This document shows, piece by piece, positions 15,929-23,340 of a DNA stretch of 34,595 nt. The DNA is from Nocardia mexicana NBRC 108244 (lineage in GTDB: Bacteria; Actinomycetota; Actinomycetes; Mycobacteriales; Mycobacteriaceae). The first letter of the stretch is position 1. Every line of letters begins with the position of its first letter. The position numbers were made by a program, and so were the translations under genes. The notes under the pieces are model-generated. The model did not search any database and was not told the origin of the DNA. It worked only from the letters and a program-made list of their open reading frames with translations. Location: NCBI RefSeq assembly GCF_001613165.1, contig NZ_BDBV01000125.1:1-34595 (forward strand), given 5' to 3'.

Positions 15929-16408
15929 TTACTCGCCCGGGGGCGGAGGTGGCGGGCCTACGACCTCGAAGCCGCCCTTGGCCGGGATGTTGAAGTTGCT
16001 GGTGGAGACCGTGACCTCGATGTGGCCCGGGCCGGTGTCCTGGAACTGGGCGTAGAGGATGCTGCCGTAGATGCCGGCCACCACGTTCAGCCGGTACTCG
16101 CCCGCGGCGCCGGTGGTGGTGTTGCGCCAGGCGACGGTGGTATCGACGTTGCACAGCGGTGCGAACGGATACTGGCCGGAGCCGACGCCCGCGATGGGTA
16201 GCGACTGGACATTGATGATGGCCCGGCCGGGATAGTCGGGGCTGGTGTCGGCCCAGGTACGAATGTTGCCCCAGCACAGGCCGCCGTAGAACACGCTCGG
16301 CGTCTGGGGGAATTCGACGGTCTGCGCACCCGCCACGGCGGACGACGCGATCGCCGTCGCGGCCCCGAGGGTTCCGAGCACGGCGGCGGTGCGGGCGGTC
16401 TTCGGCAT
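15929..16408 (-). CDS. Small secreted protein of unknown function
   Basis: A 159-residue exported protein. Residues 1-29 form a signal peptide (basic start MPKTARTA, hydrophobic Ala-rich core, AGA-like cleavage near residue 27). The mature part has two Cys (GGLCWGNIR and APLCNVD) that could form a disulfide, a beta-rich body with WRNTTTGAAGEYRLNV, and a proline-tail (six Pro) at the end. Such proteins are common in Nocardia and Rhodococcus without known role. ATG 16408 has GGTGAGG directly against it; an ATG at 16426 would add six residues. It is divergent from cbs. Confidence 0.8.
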   Translation of the reverse strand: MPKTARTAAVLGTLGAATAIASSAVAGAQTVEFPQTPSVFYGGLCWGNIRTWADTSPDYPGRAIINVQSLPIAGVGSGQYPFAPLCNVDTTVAWRNTTTGAAGEYRLNVVAGIYGSILYAQFQDTGPGHIEVTVSTSNFNIPAKGGFEVVGPPPPPPGE

Positions 16409-16535
16409 CCTCACCCGGCAGATCATAGGCGGAAACCGAGATATTCGTCGCGGCGTCGGCCGGTGTGCCCGCTCATACTTTCCCGACCCCGGGGCGGTTG
16501 CCGGGTGAGCTGCGACATTCTGCAACGATGGGCCT

Positions 16536-17930
16536 ATGCGCATCGCGAACCACGTCGTCGACCTGATCGGCAATACCCCGCTCGTGCGGTTGAACTCCGT
16601 GGTGGGCCCGAACTCCGGCCTGGTGGCGGCGAAGATCGAATACCTGAACCCGGGCGGCAGCTCGAAGGATCGCATCGCGGTCAAGATGATCGATGCCGCC
16701 GAGGAGCAGGGTCTGCTGCAGCCCGGCGGCACCATCGTCGAGCCCACCTCCGGCAACACCGGCGTCGGCCTGGCGCTCGTCGCCCAGCAGCGCGGGTACA
16801 AGTGCGTGTTCGTCTGCCCGGACAAGGTGAGCGAGGACAAGCGGAACGTGTTGCGCGCCTATGGCGCCGAGGTCGTGGTGTGCCCGACCGCCGTCCCGCC
16901 GGAGGATCCGGGCAGCTACTACAGCGTCTCCGATCGCCTGGTGCGCGAGATCCCCGGCGCGTGGAAACCCGACCAGTACTCCAACCCCGGCGGCCCGGAC
17001 AGCCACTACGAGACCACCGGCCCCGAGATCTGGAGCGATACCGACGGCACCGTCACCCATTTCGTCGCCGGTGTCGGCACCGGCGGCACCATCACCGGCG
17101 CGGGCCGCTATCTCAAGGAGATCTCCGGCGGGAAGGTGCAGGTGGTCGGCGCCGATCCGGAGGGTTCGGTGTACTCCGGCGGCTCGGGCCGCCCCTATCT
17201 GGTCGAGGGCGTCGGGGAGGACTTCTGGCCCAGCGCCTACGACCCGGCCGTGCCCGACGAGATCATCGCGGTCTCCGACGCCGACTCCTTCGATATGACC
17301 CGCCGCCTGGCCCGCGAGGAGGGCCTGCTGGTCGGCGGTTCCTGCGGCATGGCGGTGGTCGCGGCGCTGCGGGTGGCCGAGCGGGATCCGAATGCGGTGG
17401 TGGTCGTGCTGCTGCCCGACGGCGGCCGCGGCTATCTGTCGAAGATCTTCAACGACCAGTGGATGAGCTCCTACGGCTTCCTGCGGTCCCGGCTCGACGG
17501 CAGCACCGCCGAGCCCACCGTCGGCGACGTGCTGCGCGGCAAGTCCGGCGCGCTGCCCGATCTGGTGCACACGCACCCGCAGGAGACGCTGCGCGACGCC
17601 ATCGAGATCCTGCACGAATACGACGTCTCCCAGATGCCGGTGGTCGGGGCGGAGCCGCCGGTGATGGCGGGCGAGGTGGCGGGCAGCGTCACCGAGCGCG
17701 ATCTGCTCTCGGCGGTCTTCGAGGGCCGCGCCCACCTCACCGACCCGGTGTCCAAGCATATGAGCGAGTCGTTCCCACTGATCGGCTCCGGCGAGCCGGT
17801 CTCGGCCGCGACCAAATCGCTCGAGTCCACCGATGCGCTGATGGTGGTCGAGGACGGCAAGCCGATCGGCGTCATCACCCGCCACGACCTCCTCGGCTTC
17901 CTGAGCCGCTCCGGCCTCCCCGCGCGCTGA
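16536..17930 (+). CDS. cbs: Cystathionine beta-synthase
   Basis: A 464-residue PLP enzyme joining serine (or O-acetylserine) with homocysteine to give cystathionine. The fold-type II domain has Lys44 in PGGSSKDR (Schiff base), TSGNTG at 71-76 and the phosphate loop GTGGT at 181-185. Two CBS domains follow from about 328, containing the SQMPVVG and GVITRHDLLGF segments; such domains often bind adenosyl compounds and may control activity. There is no heme-binding N-terminal extension. Length equals what is remembered for M. tuberculosis Rv1077, and position next to metB two blocks later agrees. ATG 16536 is the family start; CATTCT ahead of an out-of-frame ATG at 16528 may place the transcript start very near. 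Confidence 0.95.
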   Translation: MRIANHVVDLIGNTPLVRLNSVVGPNSGLVAAKIEYLNPGGSSKDRIAVKMIDAAEEQGLLQPGGTIVEPTSGNTGVGLALVAQQRGYKCVFVCPDKVSEDKRNVLRAYGAEVVVCPTAVPPEDPGSYYSVSDRLVREIPGAWKPDQYSNPGGPDSHYETTGPEIWSDTDGTVTHFVAGVGTGGTITGAGRYLKEISGGKVQVVGADPEGSVYSGGSGRPYLVEGVGEDFWPSAYDPAVPDEIIAVSDADSFDMTRRLAREEGLLVGGSCGMAVVAALRVAERDPNAVVVVLLPDGGRGYLSKIFNDQWMSSYGFLRSRLDGSTAEPTVGDVLRGKSGALPDLVHTHPQETLRDAIEILHEYDVSQMPVVGAEPPVMAGEVAGSVTERDLLSAVFEGRAHLTDPVSKHMSESFPLIGSGEPVSAATKSLESTDALMVVEDGKPIGVITRHDLLGFLSRSGLPAR

Positions 17931-18081
17931 GGTGCGAGAAAAGCTGGAGTGCAACAGGTTCGGTGCCGTCTTCCGCCGATGGACGAGCGCTTCGGCGATG
18001 CTGTGCGCACCCTGGATCGCCGAGGGTTGACGCTGCAAGGTTGCCCTGCAGGCAATTTGACAACGTATTTCGCAAGCAGGC

Positions 18082-18122
18082 GGAACAGCGCCGTTGAATT
18101 TCCCTATAGTGCAGGGGAATTC
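18082..18122 (+). promoter_or_regulatory. Promoter with overlapping inverted repeat before the AbrB-type gene
   Basis: GGAACA (18082-18087) and TATAGT (18105-18110) are 17 bases apart. An inverted repeat GAATTTCCC (18096-18104) / GGGGAATTC (18114-18122), 8 of 9 pairs, flanks the TATAGT element and could be an operator. A weak hairpin TTGCC-CTGCA-GGCAA (18041-18055) sits upstream. Confidence 0.5.
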
Positions 18123-18164
18123 ATCGTGAGTCCGGGATCACCGCGCTTGTGACGAGGGATAACT

Positions 18165-19421
18165 GTGCTGTTACCCGACGTTCATCAGCGGGGACGAGCA
18201 TGGCGTGGCATGACCCGGTGGCAAGCGCTCGGATGGATGGTTCTGCTGGCGGCCGTGCTGGGCGTGGCGGAGCTGCTCGATCGCACCCGGTTCCCGGCGC
18301 CGCAGATGATCGTCGCGATCGTGGTCGGGGCGGCGCTCGCGCTCACCGGGCGGCTGCCCGCGCCGCTGCCGAAAGAGGTGTCGGTCGGGGTGCAGGCCAT
18401 GCTGGGCGTCCTGATGGGCAGCTATCTGCAGGTCTCGCTGCTGCGTTCGGTCGGGTTGGCGCTGCTGCCGGTGCTCGCGGTCACCGCCGCCACGGTGGTG
18501 GTGAGCGTGCTGGTGGCCCTCGTATTCGCGCGGGTGGCCCGGGTGGACCTGCCGACGGCCACCCTCGGACTGATCGCGGGCGGCTCGGCCGCGGTGGTGT
18601 CGTGTGCCGACGAACTCGACGCCGATCCGCGGCGCGTGGCGTTCATGCAGTATCTGCGGGTCGGCATGGTCGCGCTCACCGCGCCGGTGCTGGCGATGCT
18701 GCTCGACGACGGGGACCGCGCGGTGGACGTCCTCGAGACCTTCGGCGACGGGGTCACCAATCCCGATCTGCCGCACTGGATGATCGTCGGCCGCGGCGAC
18801 CAGGTGGCCGGGTTGTCGATCGCGATCATGCTGTGCCTCATCGGAATTCGCTGCGGCCGACGGCTGCGGTTGCCGAGTCCGGCGCTGCTGGGGCCGCTGC
18901 TGATCACCGCGGGTCTGACCGCGGTGGGCGTCAGCCACGGGTACGCGCCGACCAACCTGTTCAAGGAATTGCTGTTCGTGCTGATCGGATTCGAGGTCGG
19001 CACCCGGTTCACCCGCACCGTCGTGATGGAGATGGCGCGGCTGCTGCCCGGGATGACCGCGGCGGTCGTCGCGTTGTCCGCGCTCGTGGCGGCGCTCGCG
19101 CTGGGGCTGGCGCTGTTCGTAGACCTGGAACTGTCCGATCTCTATCTGGCCACCACGCCCGGCGGGCTCAACGCGGTCCTGGCCGCCGCCGAGGATATGA
19201 ACGCCAACATGCCGCTCATCACCACCGTGCAGAGCGTGCGCCTGTTGCTGATGATCCTGCTGCTGCCGCTGATCATGCGCGCGCTGCACCGCTGGGCGGG
19301 GGCGGATCCGGCGAATGCGGACCGCGTATCACCGGACCCGGTGCCGTCGGTCGCCGTTCCCGGACCGGAGGCCGGTTCGGGAACGGACGTGAAAACAGTT
19401 GTTGCGCAGTCATCTTCGTGA
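18165..19421 (+). CDS. AbrB-family integral membrane protein
   Basis: A 418-residue membrane protein of the AbrB type (the duplicated membrane domain found in E. coli AbrB/ammonia-monooxygenase-regulator-like proteins, not the DNA-binding AbrB). About ten hydrophobic helices are seen. Two internal repeats each carry a conserved Gly/Pro turn, for example FPAPQMIVAIVVGA and LPSPALLGPLLITAG, and an acidic loop follows AGGSAAVVSCADELDADPRRV. The last 45 residues are a hydrophilic tail. Function of the family is unclear; a transport role is inferred. GTG 18165 follows GAGGG by 6 bases. It begins 234 bases after cbs and has its own promoter. Confidence 0.82.
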   Translation: MLLPDVHQRGRAWRGMTRWQALGWMVLLAAVLGVAELLDRTRFPAPQMIVAIVVGAALALTGRLPAPLPKEVSVGVQAMLGVLMGSYLQVSLLRSVGLALLPVLAVTAATVVVSVLVALVFARVARVDLPTATLGLIAGGSAAVVSCADELDADPRRVAFMQYLRVGMVALTAPVLAMLLDDGDRAVDVLETFGDGVTNPDLPHWMIVGRGDQVAGLSIAIMLCLIGIRCGRRLRLPSPALLGPLLITAGLTAVGVSHGYAPTNLFKELLFVLIGFEVGTRFTRTVVMEMARLLPGMTAAVVALSALVAALALGLALFVDLELSDLYLATTPGGLNAVLAAAEDMNANMPLITTVQSVRLLLMILLLPLIMRALHRWAGADPANADRVSPDPVPSVAVPGPEAGSGTDVKTVVAQSSS

Positions 19422-19428
19422 ACCGTGC

Positions 19429-19881
19429 TCAGGCCGAGCGCATCCGCTGGCGGGGCTGGCCGTGTAGGACCTCGTCGACCAGGTCACTCCAGTCGTCGGC
19501 CAGCGACGCCAGCCGGTACCAGGCCGTGTGCACGCGTTCGTCGGAGACGTCCGCGGCGCCGTGCAGCAGCCGATTGGCGTGCACCTGGGCGGCGGCCAGG
19601 CGGTCGACGGCCGCACCCAGCGATTCGGGGTACAGGCCGCGATGTCGCCGTGCCGGTAGCCGTTCGCCGATCCAGCTGTCTATGGTGGCGACGAGTTCCG
19701 CTCGGCCGCAGTCGATTTCGGCCGCATGAGTGGGTTGTAGATGTCGTCGCAGATGTAATTCGGCGAGCGCGCGTGCCCAGCGCACCATCGGATGATCACC
19801 CGGCTCGTCGCCGAGATGGCCGCAGAACGCGGCGAGCAGTTCGTGCCAGTCCGGCAGCGCGGCGGCGTCACGCGAGGACAT
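19429..19881 (-). CDS. DUF4254 family protein
   Basis: A 150-residue helical protein typical of Nocardia-type genomes. Features: a start helix (LPDWHELLAAFCGHL), then PMVRWARALAELHLRRHL, an AEIDCGRAELVATIDSWI core of the DUF4254 type, and a helix rich in Asp and Leu near the end (SLADDWSDLVDEVLHG). No catalytic residue set is known. It overlaps the upstream hypothetical gene by 14 bases, so both are co-translated. ATG 19881 is chosen because the frame upstream lies entirely over that neighbour. It is convergent with the AbrB-type gene, with only 7 bases between the stops. Confidence 0.72.
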   Translation of the reverse strand: MSSRDAAALPDWHELLAAFCGHLGDEPGDHPMVRWARALAELHLRRHLQPTHAAEIDCGRAELVATIDSWIGERLPARRHRGLYPESLGAAVDRLAAAQVHANRLLHGAADVSDERVHTAWYRLASLADDWSDLVDEVLHGQPRQRMRSA

Positions 19882-20329
19882 GAGCGTCCTCCCTGATCGA
19901 CTCCCGCACGGCGGCCAGCACCGCGGTGCGCTCCGGCAGCAGCATCGGCCCCGGCGCCGGCTCGCTGGCCCAGTGCCAGCCGAGCGGATAGTCCGAGGTC
20001 GGCAGCATGACCCGGTGCCCGGCGGCGAGCAGGGTGACGCCGGAGGCCGCCATGAGATTGCGCAGTTGCCGTCCGGCGGCGTGGTAGGGCCGCGGCGGCG
20101 CGGCCAGGAAGACCCAGCGACGGTTGCGCGGATCGGCGACCGCGGGTGTCGCCGGCGCCGAACGCAGTCCGGCGCGCACCCGCCGCCCCATATCGGGCGG
20201 CATGGCGATGCCGTCGATGCGACGGCCGCAGGACAGGAACGGACGTCCGGCGAACAGGTCGACGGGAAATCCGAAGCGTATCCGCAGCAGATACGCAACT
20301 TCGTCAGGGGAGTGGCAGGATTCGAACAT
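19868..20329 (-). CDS. Hypothetical protein coupled to DUF4254
   Basis: A 153-residue protein starting MFESCHSPDEVAYLLRIRFGFPVDLFAGRPFL. It contains MPPDMGRRVRAGL and WVFLAAPPRP segments, and resembles by eye the small N-terminal prim-pol-like proteins that sit upstream of DUF4254 genes in Nocardia; no catalytic motif is recognised and I do not claim one. GGAGG lies 6 bases before the ATG. It overlaps DUF4254 by 14 bases. The protein is cytosolic by composition. Confidence 0.68.
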   Translation of the reverse strand: MFESCHSPDEVAYLLRIRFGFPVDLFAGRPFLSCGRRIDGIAMPPDMGRRVRAGLRSAPATPAVADPRNRRWVFLAAPPRPYHAAGRQLRNLMAASGVTLLAAGHRVMLPTSDYPLGWHWASEPAPGPMLLPERTAVLAAVRESIREDAHVLA

Positions 20330-20781
20330 CGGTACCTCCGGGGCGGCGAGCGCTGTTCACCCGGCACGACCCCTGGCGATCCTGCGGCGACCGTGCCCCG
20401 TGCGGCGGATGGTCGGCATCCGGCACCGGGTGTGCTGATAGCTTGCGCGTTCAACCTTGCCGCTGCGGTGACCGGCAGATGGCGCTTCGATGACCGGTCG
20501 TAACAAGGTCATGCGCATCGGTGTGCCGCGGATTGTGAGGTCGGCGTCCGTCCCTTCGTGCCGGGCGAACACGGGGTTATCGGCGAGCGCCGGCGCGGAT
20601 GGTCACGAACCGTTACCTAGACGGGCTGATGCCCCCAGAAATCCGGGCAAATCGACGCTGTCCAGCACGACACGGCAACTTTTTCTGTGACCCGCGGCAC
20701 TTTGCGATTACTGCCGAATGACCTGGTCAGCGGGTTATAGAAGATTGAACTTTAAGCGTTTGCCAGGGGTGCGCACCGTTT
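20330..20781. other. Intergenic stretch without a supported gene
   Basis: No convincing gene. Short ORFs here have no ribosome site and no family pattern. An AT-richer patch with TATAGA (20736-20741) lies near the end and may belong to a promoter for the rightward genes. Confidence 0.6.
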
Positions 20782-20810
20782 GTTCACCTTCAGTTCAGTT
20801 TACGTTAACC
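20782..20810 (+). promoter_or_regulatory. Candidate PHO box (three direct repeats)
   Basis: GTTCACC (20782-20788), GTTCAGT (20793-20799) and GTTAACC (20804-20810) are spaced exactly 11 bases apart, each separated by 4 bases. This is the pattern of actinobacterial PhoP-binding direct repeats. CATCCT (20820-20825) could be the -10. The next genes are a 37-codon ORF and the transglycosylase. Confidence 0.65.
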
Positions 20811-20877
20811 TACCGCAACCATCCTGTGACCTCGTCGGTTGTCCCGACCCCGGATAGCACGAGGAGTTGTCACGCCA

Positions 20878-20991
20878 ATGCGGAATACGACCGCGACGGA
20901 CGCGCCGCCAGGTACGGCGTTCGTCGCAGCGGCAGCCGCCGCGGCCGCGAGCGCTTCGGGCGCCGTTGCCGGTCCGCCCGGCAATCGCTGA
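20878..20991 (+). CDS. Possible 37-residue peptide ORF downstream of the PHO box
   Basis: ATG 20878 opens a 37-codon frame ending TGA at 20989-20991. The product is Ala-rich with a run of eight Ala (residues 17-24) after an N-terminal MRNTTATDAPPG. GAGGAG (20861-20866) lies 11 bases upstream, slightly far. It sits between the PHO-box-like element and the transglycosylase gene. It may be a leader or a real peptide; no homologue is recognised. Confidence 0.3.
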   Translation: MRNTTATDAPPGTAFVAAAAAAAASASGAVAGPPGNR

Positions 20992-21007
20992 TCTCAGTCG
21001 TGTCAGT

Positions 21008-21024
21008 GGGGACTGCGAATCCCC
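21008..21024 (+). promoter_or_regulatory. Leader hairpin upstream of the transglycosylase gene
   Basis: GGGGA (21008-21012) pairs with TCCCC (21020-21024) around a 7-base loop, followed by TTCTCTC. It may be a weak stop signal or an RNA leader element between the small ORF and the transglycosylase. Confidence 0.3.
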
Positions 21025-21146
21025 TTCTCTCATAACAAGTTCCACAAAAGCAGCAGTGCACAGGTGAACCGTGACGGTATCGCCCCGGTTCCGTGCTGCC
21101 TGCTGCAGGCCCGCAACGGCCGACACCAGAGTAGGAAACACCGCGC

Positions 21147-21752
21147 ATGTCGAAGAAGTCCATCAAGAGCAGTAGAGCCAAGGCGGTCGCACGCACCGCC
21201 GGATCCGCGAGCCTGGCGCTGGCCGCCTTCGCCGCCGTGACCTCCGCAGTGGGTCACGGAACGGACGATGTGCAGCCCGCCGCGCTGGCCTCCACGATCG
21301 CCGCGACCGCCGATAACACCACTGCTCCCGCGGCACCGGCCGCGCTCCAGGCACCGGCCCCCGAGGCCGCGCCGGCTCCCATGCCCGCGCCGCTGCCGGT
21401 CGCCCCGCCGCCGCCTCCCGCGCCCAGCTACCCGGACAACCTGGACGGCTGGATCCGCGAGGCGATGGACGTCATGGCCGTGCACGGCATCCCGGCCAGC
21501 TACGACGGCATCATCCGCAACATCATGCGCGAGTCGACGGGTAACCCGCAGGCCATCAACCTGTACGACTCGAACGCCGCGGCGGGCATCCCGTCCAAGG
21601 GCCTGCTGCAGGTGATCGACCCGACCTTCCAGGCGTATCACGTCGAGGGCACGTCCTGGGATATCTGGGACCCGGTCGCCAACATCGCCGCCGCGTGCAA
21701 TTACGCCGCTCACCGGTACGGCTCGATGGACAACGTCAACTCGGCCTACTGA
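21147..21752 (+). CDS. Secreted SLT-type lytic transglycosylase
   Basis: A 201-residue secreted cell-wall enzyme that should cleave the MurNAc-GlcNAc bond of peptidoglycan. A basic start (MSKKSIKSSRAKAVAR) and a hydrophobic Ala-rich helix to about residue 38 form a signal peptide or anchor. A long Ala/Pro linker (about 55-93) leads to the domain from residue 98, with catalytic Glu129 in RNIMRESTGNP, then SKGLLQVIDPTF and AACNYAAHRYGSMD, which are the SLT motifs. The ATG at 21147 follows TAGGAA by about 10 bases. Upstream are a PHO-box-like element and a 37-codon ORF, so expression may respond to phosphate; inference. Confidence 0.9.
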   Translation: MSKKSIKSSRAKAVARTAGSASLALAAFAAVTSAVGHGTDDVQPAALASTIAATADNTTAPAAPAALQAPAPEAAPAPMPAPLPVAPPPPPAPSYPDNLDGWIREAMDVMAVHGIPASYDGIIRNIMRESTGNPQAINLYDSNAAAGIPSKGLLQVIDPTFQAYHVEGTSWDIWDPVANIAAACNYAAHRYGSMDNVNSAY

Positions 21753-21901
21753 TTCGCGGTCTCGTTAGCGGACCCGTTCGTTATCGAGACGTCAGCAAAA
21801 TGTTTGCAAACCGCTGATTCAGATGATCACAGCGGGGTACGTCCCCCCTTGTAATGTTCTGGCAAACTGCCCGAACAGGCGAGATAGCGAAGGGATCGGT
21901 C

Positions 21902-22813
21902 GTGTACACCTCCAATCTGGCTATCGATTTTCAGCAGGGTATGTCGAACGCGTGGAGCGCGATTGCGACGTTCGTACCCAAATTCGTCGGATTCCTGGCG
22001 ATCATGTTCGTCGGCTGGATCATCGCGAAGGTGGTCGCCAAGGTCGCCGATCGGGTGTTGCGCCGGGTCGGGTTCGACCGACTGGTCGAACGCGGTGGCA
22101 TCAAGGACATGCTGGCCAACAGCAAATATGACGCCACCGATCTGCTGGCGAAGCTGGTCTACTACGCGATCCTGCTGATCGCGCTGCAGATCGGCTTCGG
22201 CGTCTTCGGTCCGAATCCGGTCAGCACGATGCTCAACGGCATCGTGTCCTGGCTGCCGCGGGCCGCGGTCGCGATCGTCATCGTGTGCGTCGCGGGTGCG
22301 ATCGCCCGCGTGGTCACCGATCTGATCGGCAATATGCTCAGCGGGCTGTCCTACGGCCGCATGCTGGGGCGGCTGGCCGCGGTGTTCATCTGGGGCGTCG
22401 GCATCATCGCCGCGCTCAATCAGATCGGTGTCGCCACCTCGGTGACCACGCCGATCCTGATCACGGTGCTGGCCACCATCGGCGGCATCCTGGTCGTCGG
22501 TATCGGCGGCGGCCTGATCCGGCCCATGCAGCAGCGCTGGGAGGGCTGGCTGGACACCGTCGAGGGCGAGATGCCGCAGCTGCGCGGGCACGCCGAGGCG
22601 TATCAGCGCGGTCGCGAGGATGCCGATCGGCAGCAGTGGGCGGGCGCTCCGCAGCCCGGCGATCGGTGGACACCGCAGACCAGCGGTGCGAGCTATCGCC
22701 CGGAGGCCGGTTCCGAGCACGGCTACGGCGGATCCAGCTACGGCGGCTCGAGCTATGGCGGATCCGGTTACGGCGAGGCGCCGGGATACGGCGATCCGCA
22801 GCAGCCCCGCTGA
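21902..22813 (+). CDS. TM-helix / mechanosensitive-channel-like membrane protein
   Basis: A 303-residue membrane protein with the conserved TM-helix repeat found in small MscS-related proteins (GFLAIMFVGWIIAKVVAKVADRVLRRVG and again later). About five hydrophobic segments are seen up to residue 205, with KFVGFLAIM and SMTLNGIVSWLP-like cores. The C-terminal 90 residues are soluble and end in tandem Gly/Ser/Tyr repeats (GGSSYGGSSYGGSGYG). GTG 21902 is chosen for AAGGGA 7 bases upstream. A channel role for osmotic stress is a family inference; the pore residues of true MscS are not visible. A small palindrome GCAAA-ATG-TTTGC (21795-21807) lies upstream, and a strong terminator follows. Confidence 0.82.
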   Translation: MYTSNLAIDFQQGMSNAWSAIATFVPKFVGFLAIMFVGWIIAKVVAKVADRVLRRVGFDRLVERGGIKDMLANSKYDATDLLAKLVYYAILLIALQIGFGVFGPNPVSTMLNGIVSWLPRAAVAIVIVCVAGAIARVVTDLIGNMLSGLSYGRMLGRLAAVFIWGVGIIAALNQIGVATSVTTPILITVLATIGGILVVGIGGGLIRPMQQRWEGWLDTVEGEMPQLRGHAEAYQRGREDADRQQWAGAPQPGDRWTPQTSGASYRPEAGSEHGYGGSSYGGSSYGGSGYGEAPGYGDPQQPR

Positions 22814-22836
22814 GGTCGGCGGCGACAACACAAATC

Positions 22837-22877
22837 CCGGGCGGTCACGGAGTAATCCGTGGCCGCCCGGCCTTTTT
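22837..22877 (+). terminator. Rho-independent terminator after the channel gene
   Basis: A 15-bp stem (22837-22851 with 22856-22870, one G-U pair) with loop GTAA, followed by CC and TTTTT (22873-22877). Confidence 0.93.
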
Positions 22878-22886
22878 CGTCCGCGT

Positions 22887-23234
22887 TCAGGCCTTCGCGC
22901 CGGACAGCACGCAGACCGCGGCCAGCCGCAGCGACAACCACTCGGCGGCGGCCCAGCCGGGGACATCGTGCGGCGCGCACGCGGCACCGCGGCCGGAATG
23001 TTCCACCAGGCCGCGGGCGTACCCGGCGAGCAGCACACCGGACGGGACGGCCGCCGAATTCTCCACACCGAGGTCGAGGATGTCGCGGACGGCCGCGGCA
23101 TGCTGATCCAGCGCCGCCGACAGCGCGGGCATCTCGCGCGCCGCGGCGAGCGCCGGAGCTCCGTGCGTGGAGTGCAGGCGTTTCAAGGTCTTGCGCGCCG
23201 ACACTTCGAGCAACGCGGAGCCGAGCAAAAACAC
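22887..23234 (-). CDS. Small helical hypothetical protein
   Basis: A 115-residue Ala-rich protein starting MFLLGSALLEVSARKTLKRL. It contains LDQHAAAVRDILDLG and LLAGYARGLVEHS, and ends in LSLRLAAVCVLSG. The pattern recalls the actinobacterial DUF6401-type proteins, but this is a by-eye likeness. It has one Cys pair in GAACAPHDVP plus VCVL. The start is a GTG at 23234; an ATG nearby (23242) is in another frame. It sits 106 bases before the acyl-CoA dehydrogenase stop on the same strand and could be read with it. Confidence 0.6.
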   Translation of the reverse strand: MFLLGSALLEVSARKTLKRLHSTHGAPALAAAREMPALSAALDQHAAAVRDILDLGVENSAAVPSGVLLAGYARGLVEHSGRGAACAPHDVPGWAAAEWLSLRLAAVCVLSGAKA

Positions 23235-23340
23235 CCGCTCATGCTAGCAATCATGCAGCATTTGAAACACTGTGATGTAGCACTCGGTGAATTTCGGATC
23301 CGGTTATCCCTCAGCATTCGAAACTCGGCGAAAACCGCTG

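Noticed and set aside
17949..18152. 67-codon ORF between cbs and the AbrB-type gene
   Set aside because: It covers the promoter and inverted repeat, has no ribosome site, and its product has no family look.
20490..20690. 66-codon ORF in the gap before the PHO box
   Set aside because: No ribosome site and no recognisable pattern; better left as intergenic.
20840..21146. ydaO-type (cyclic di-AMP) riboswitch before the transglycosylase
   Set aside because: Actinobacterial cell-wall enzyme genes often have one, but the conserved ydaO core sequences were not found here.
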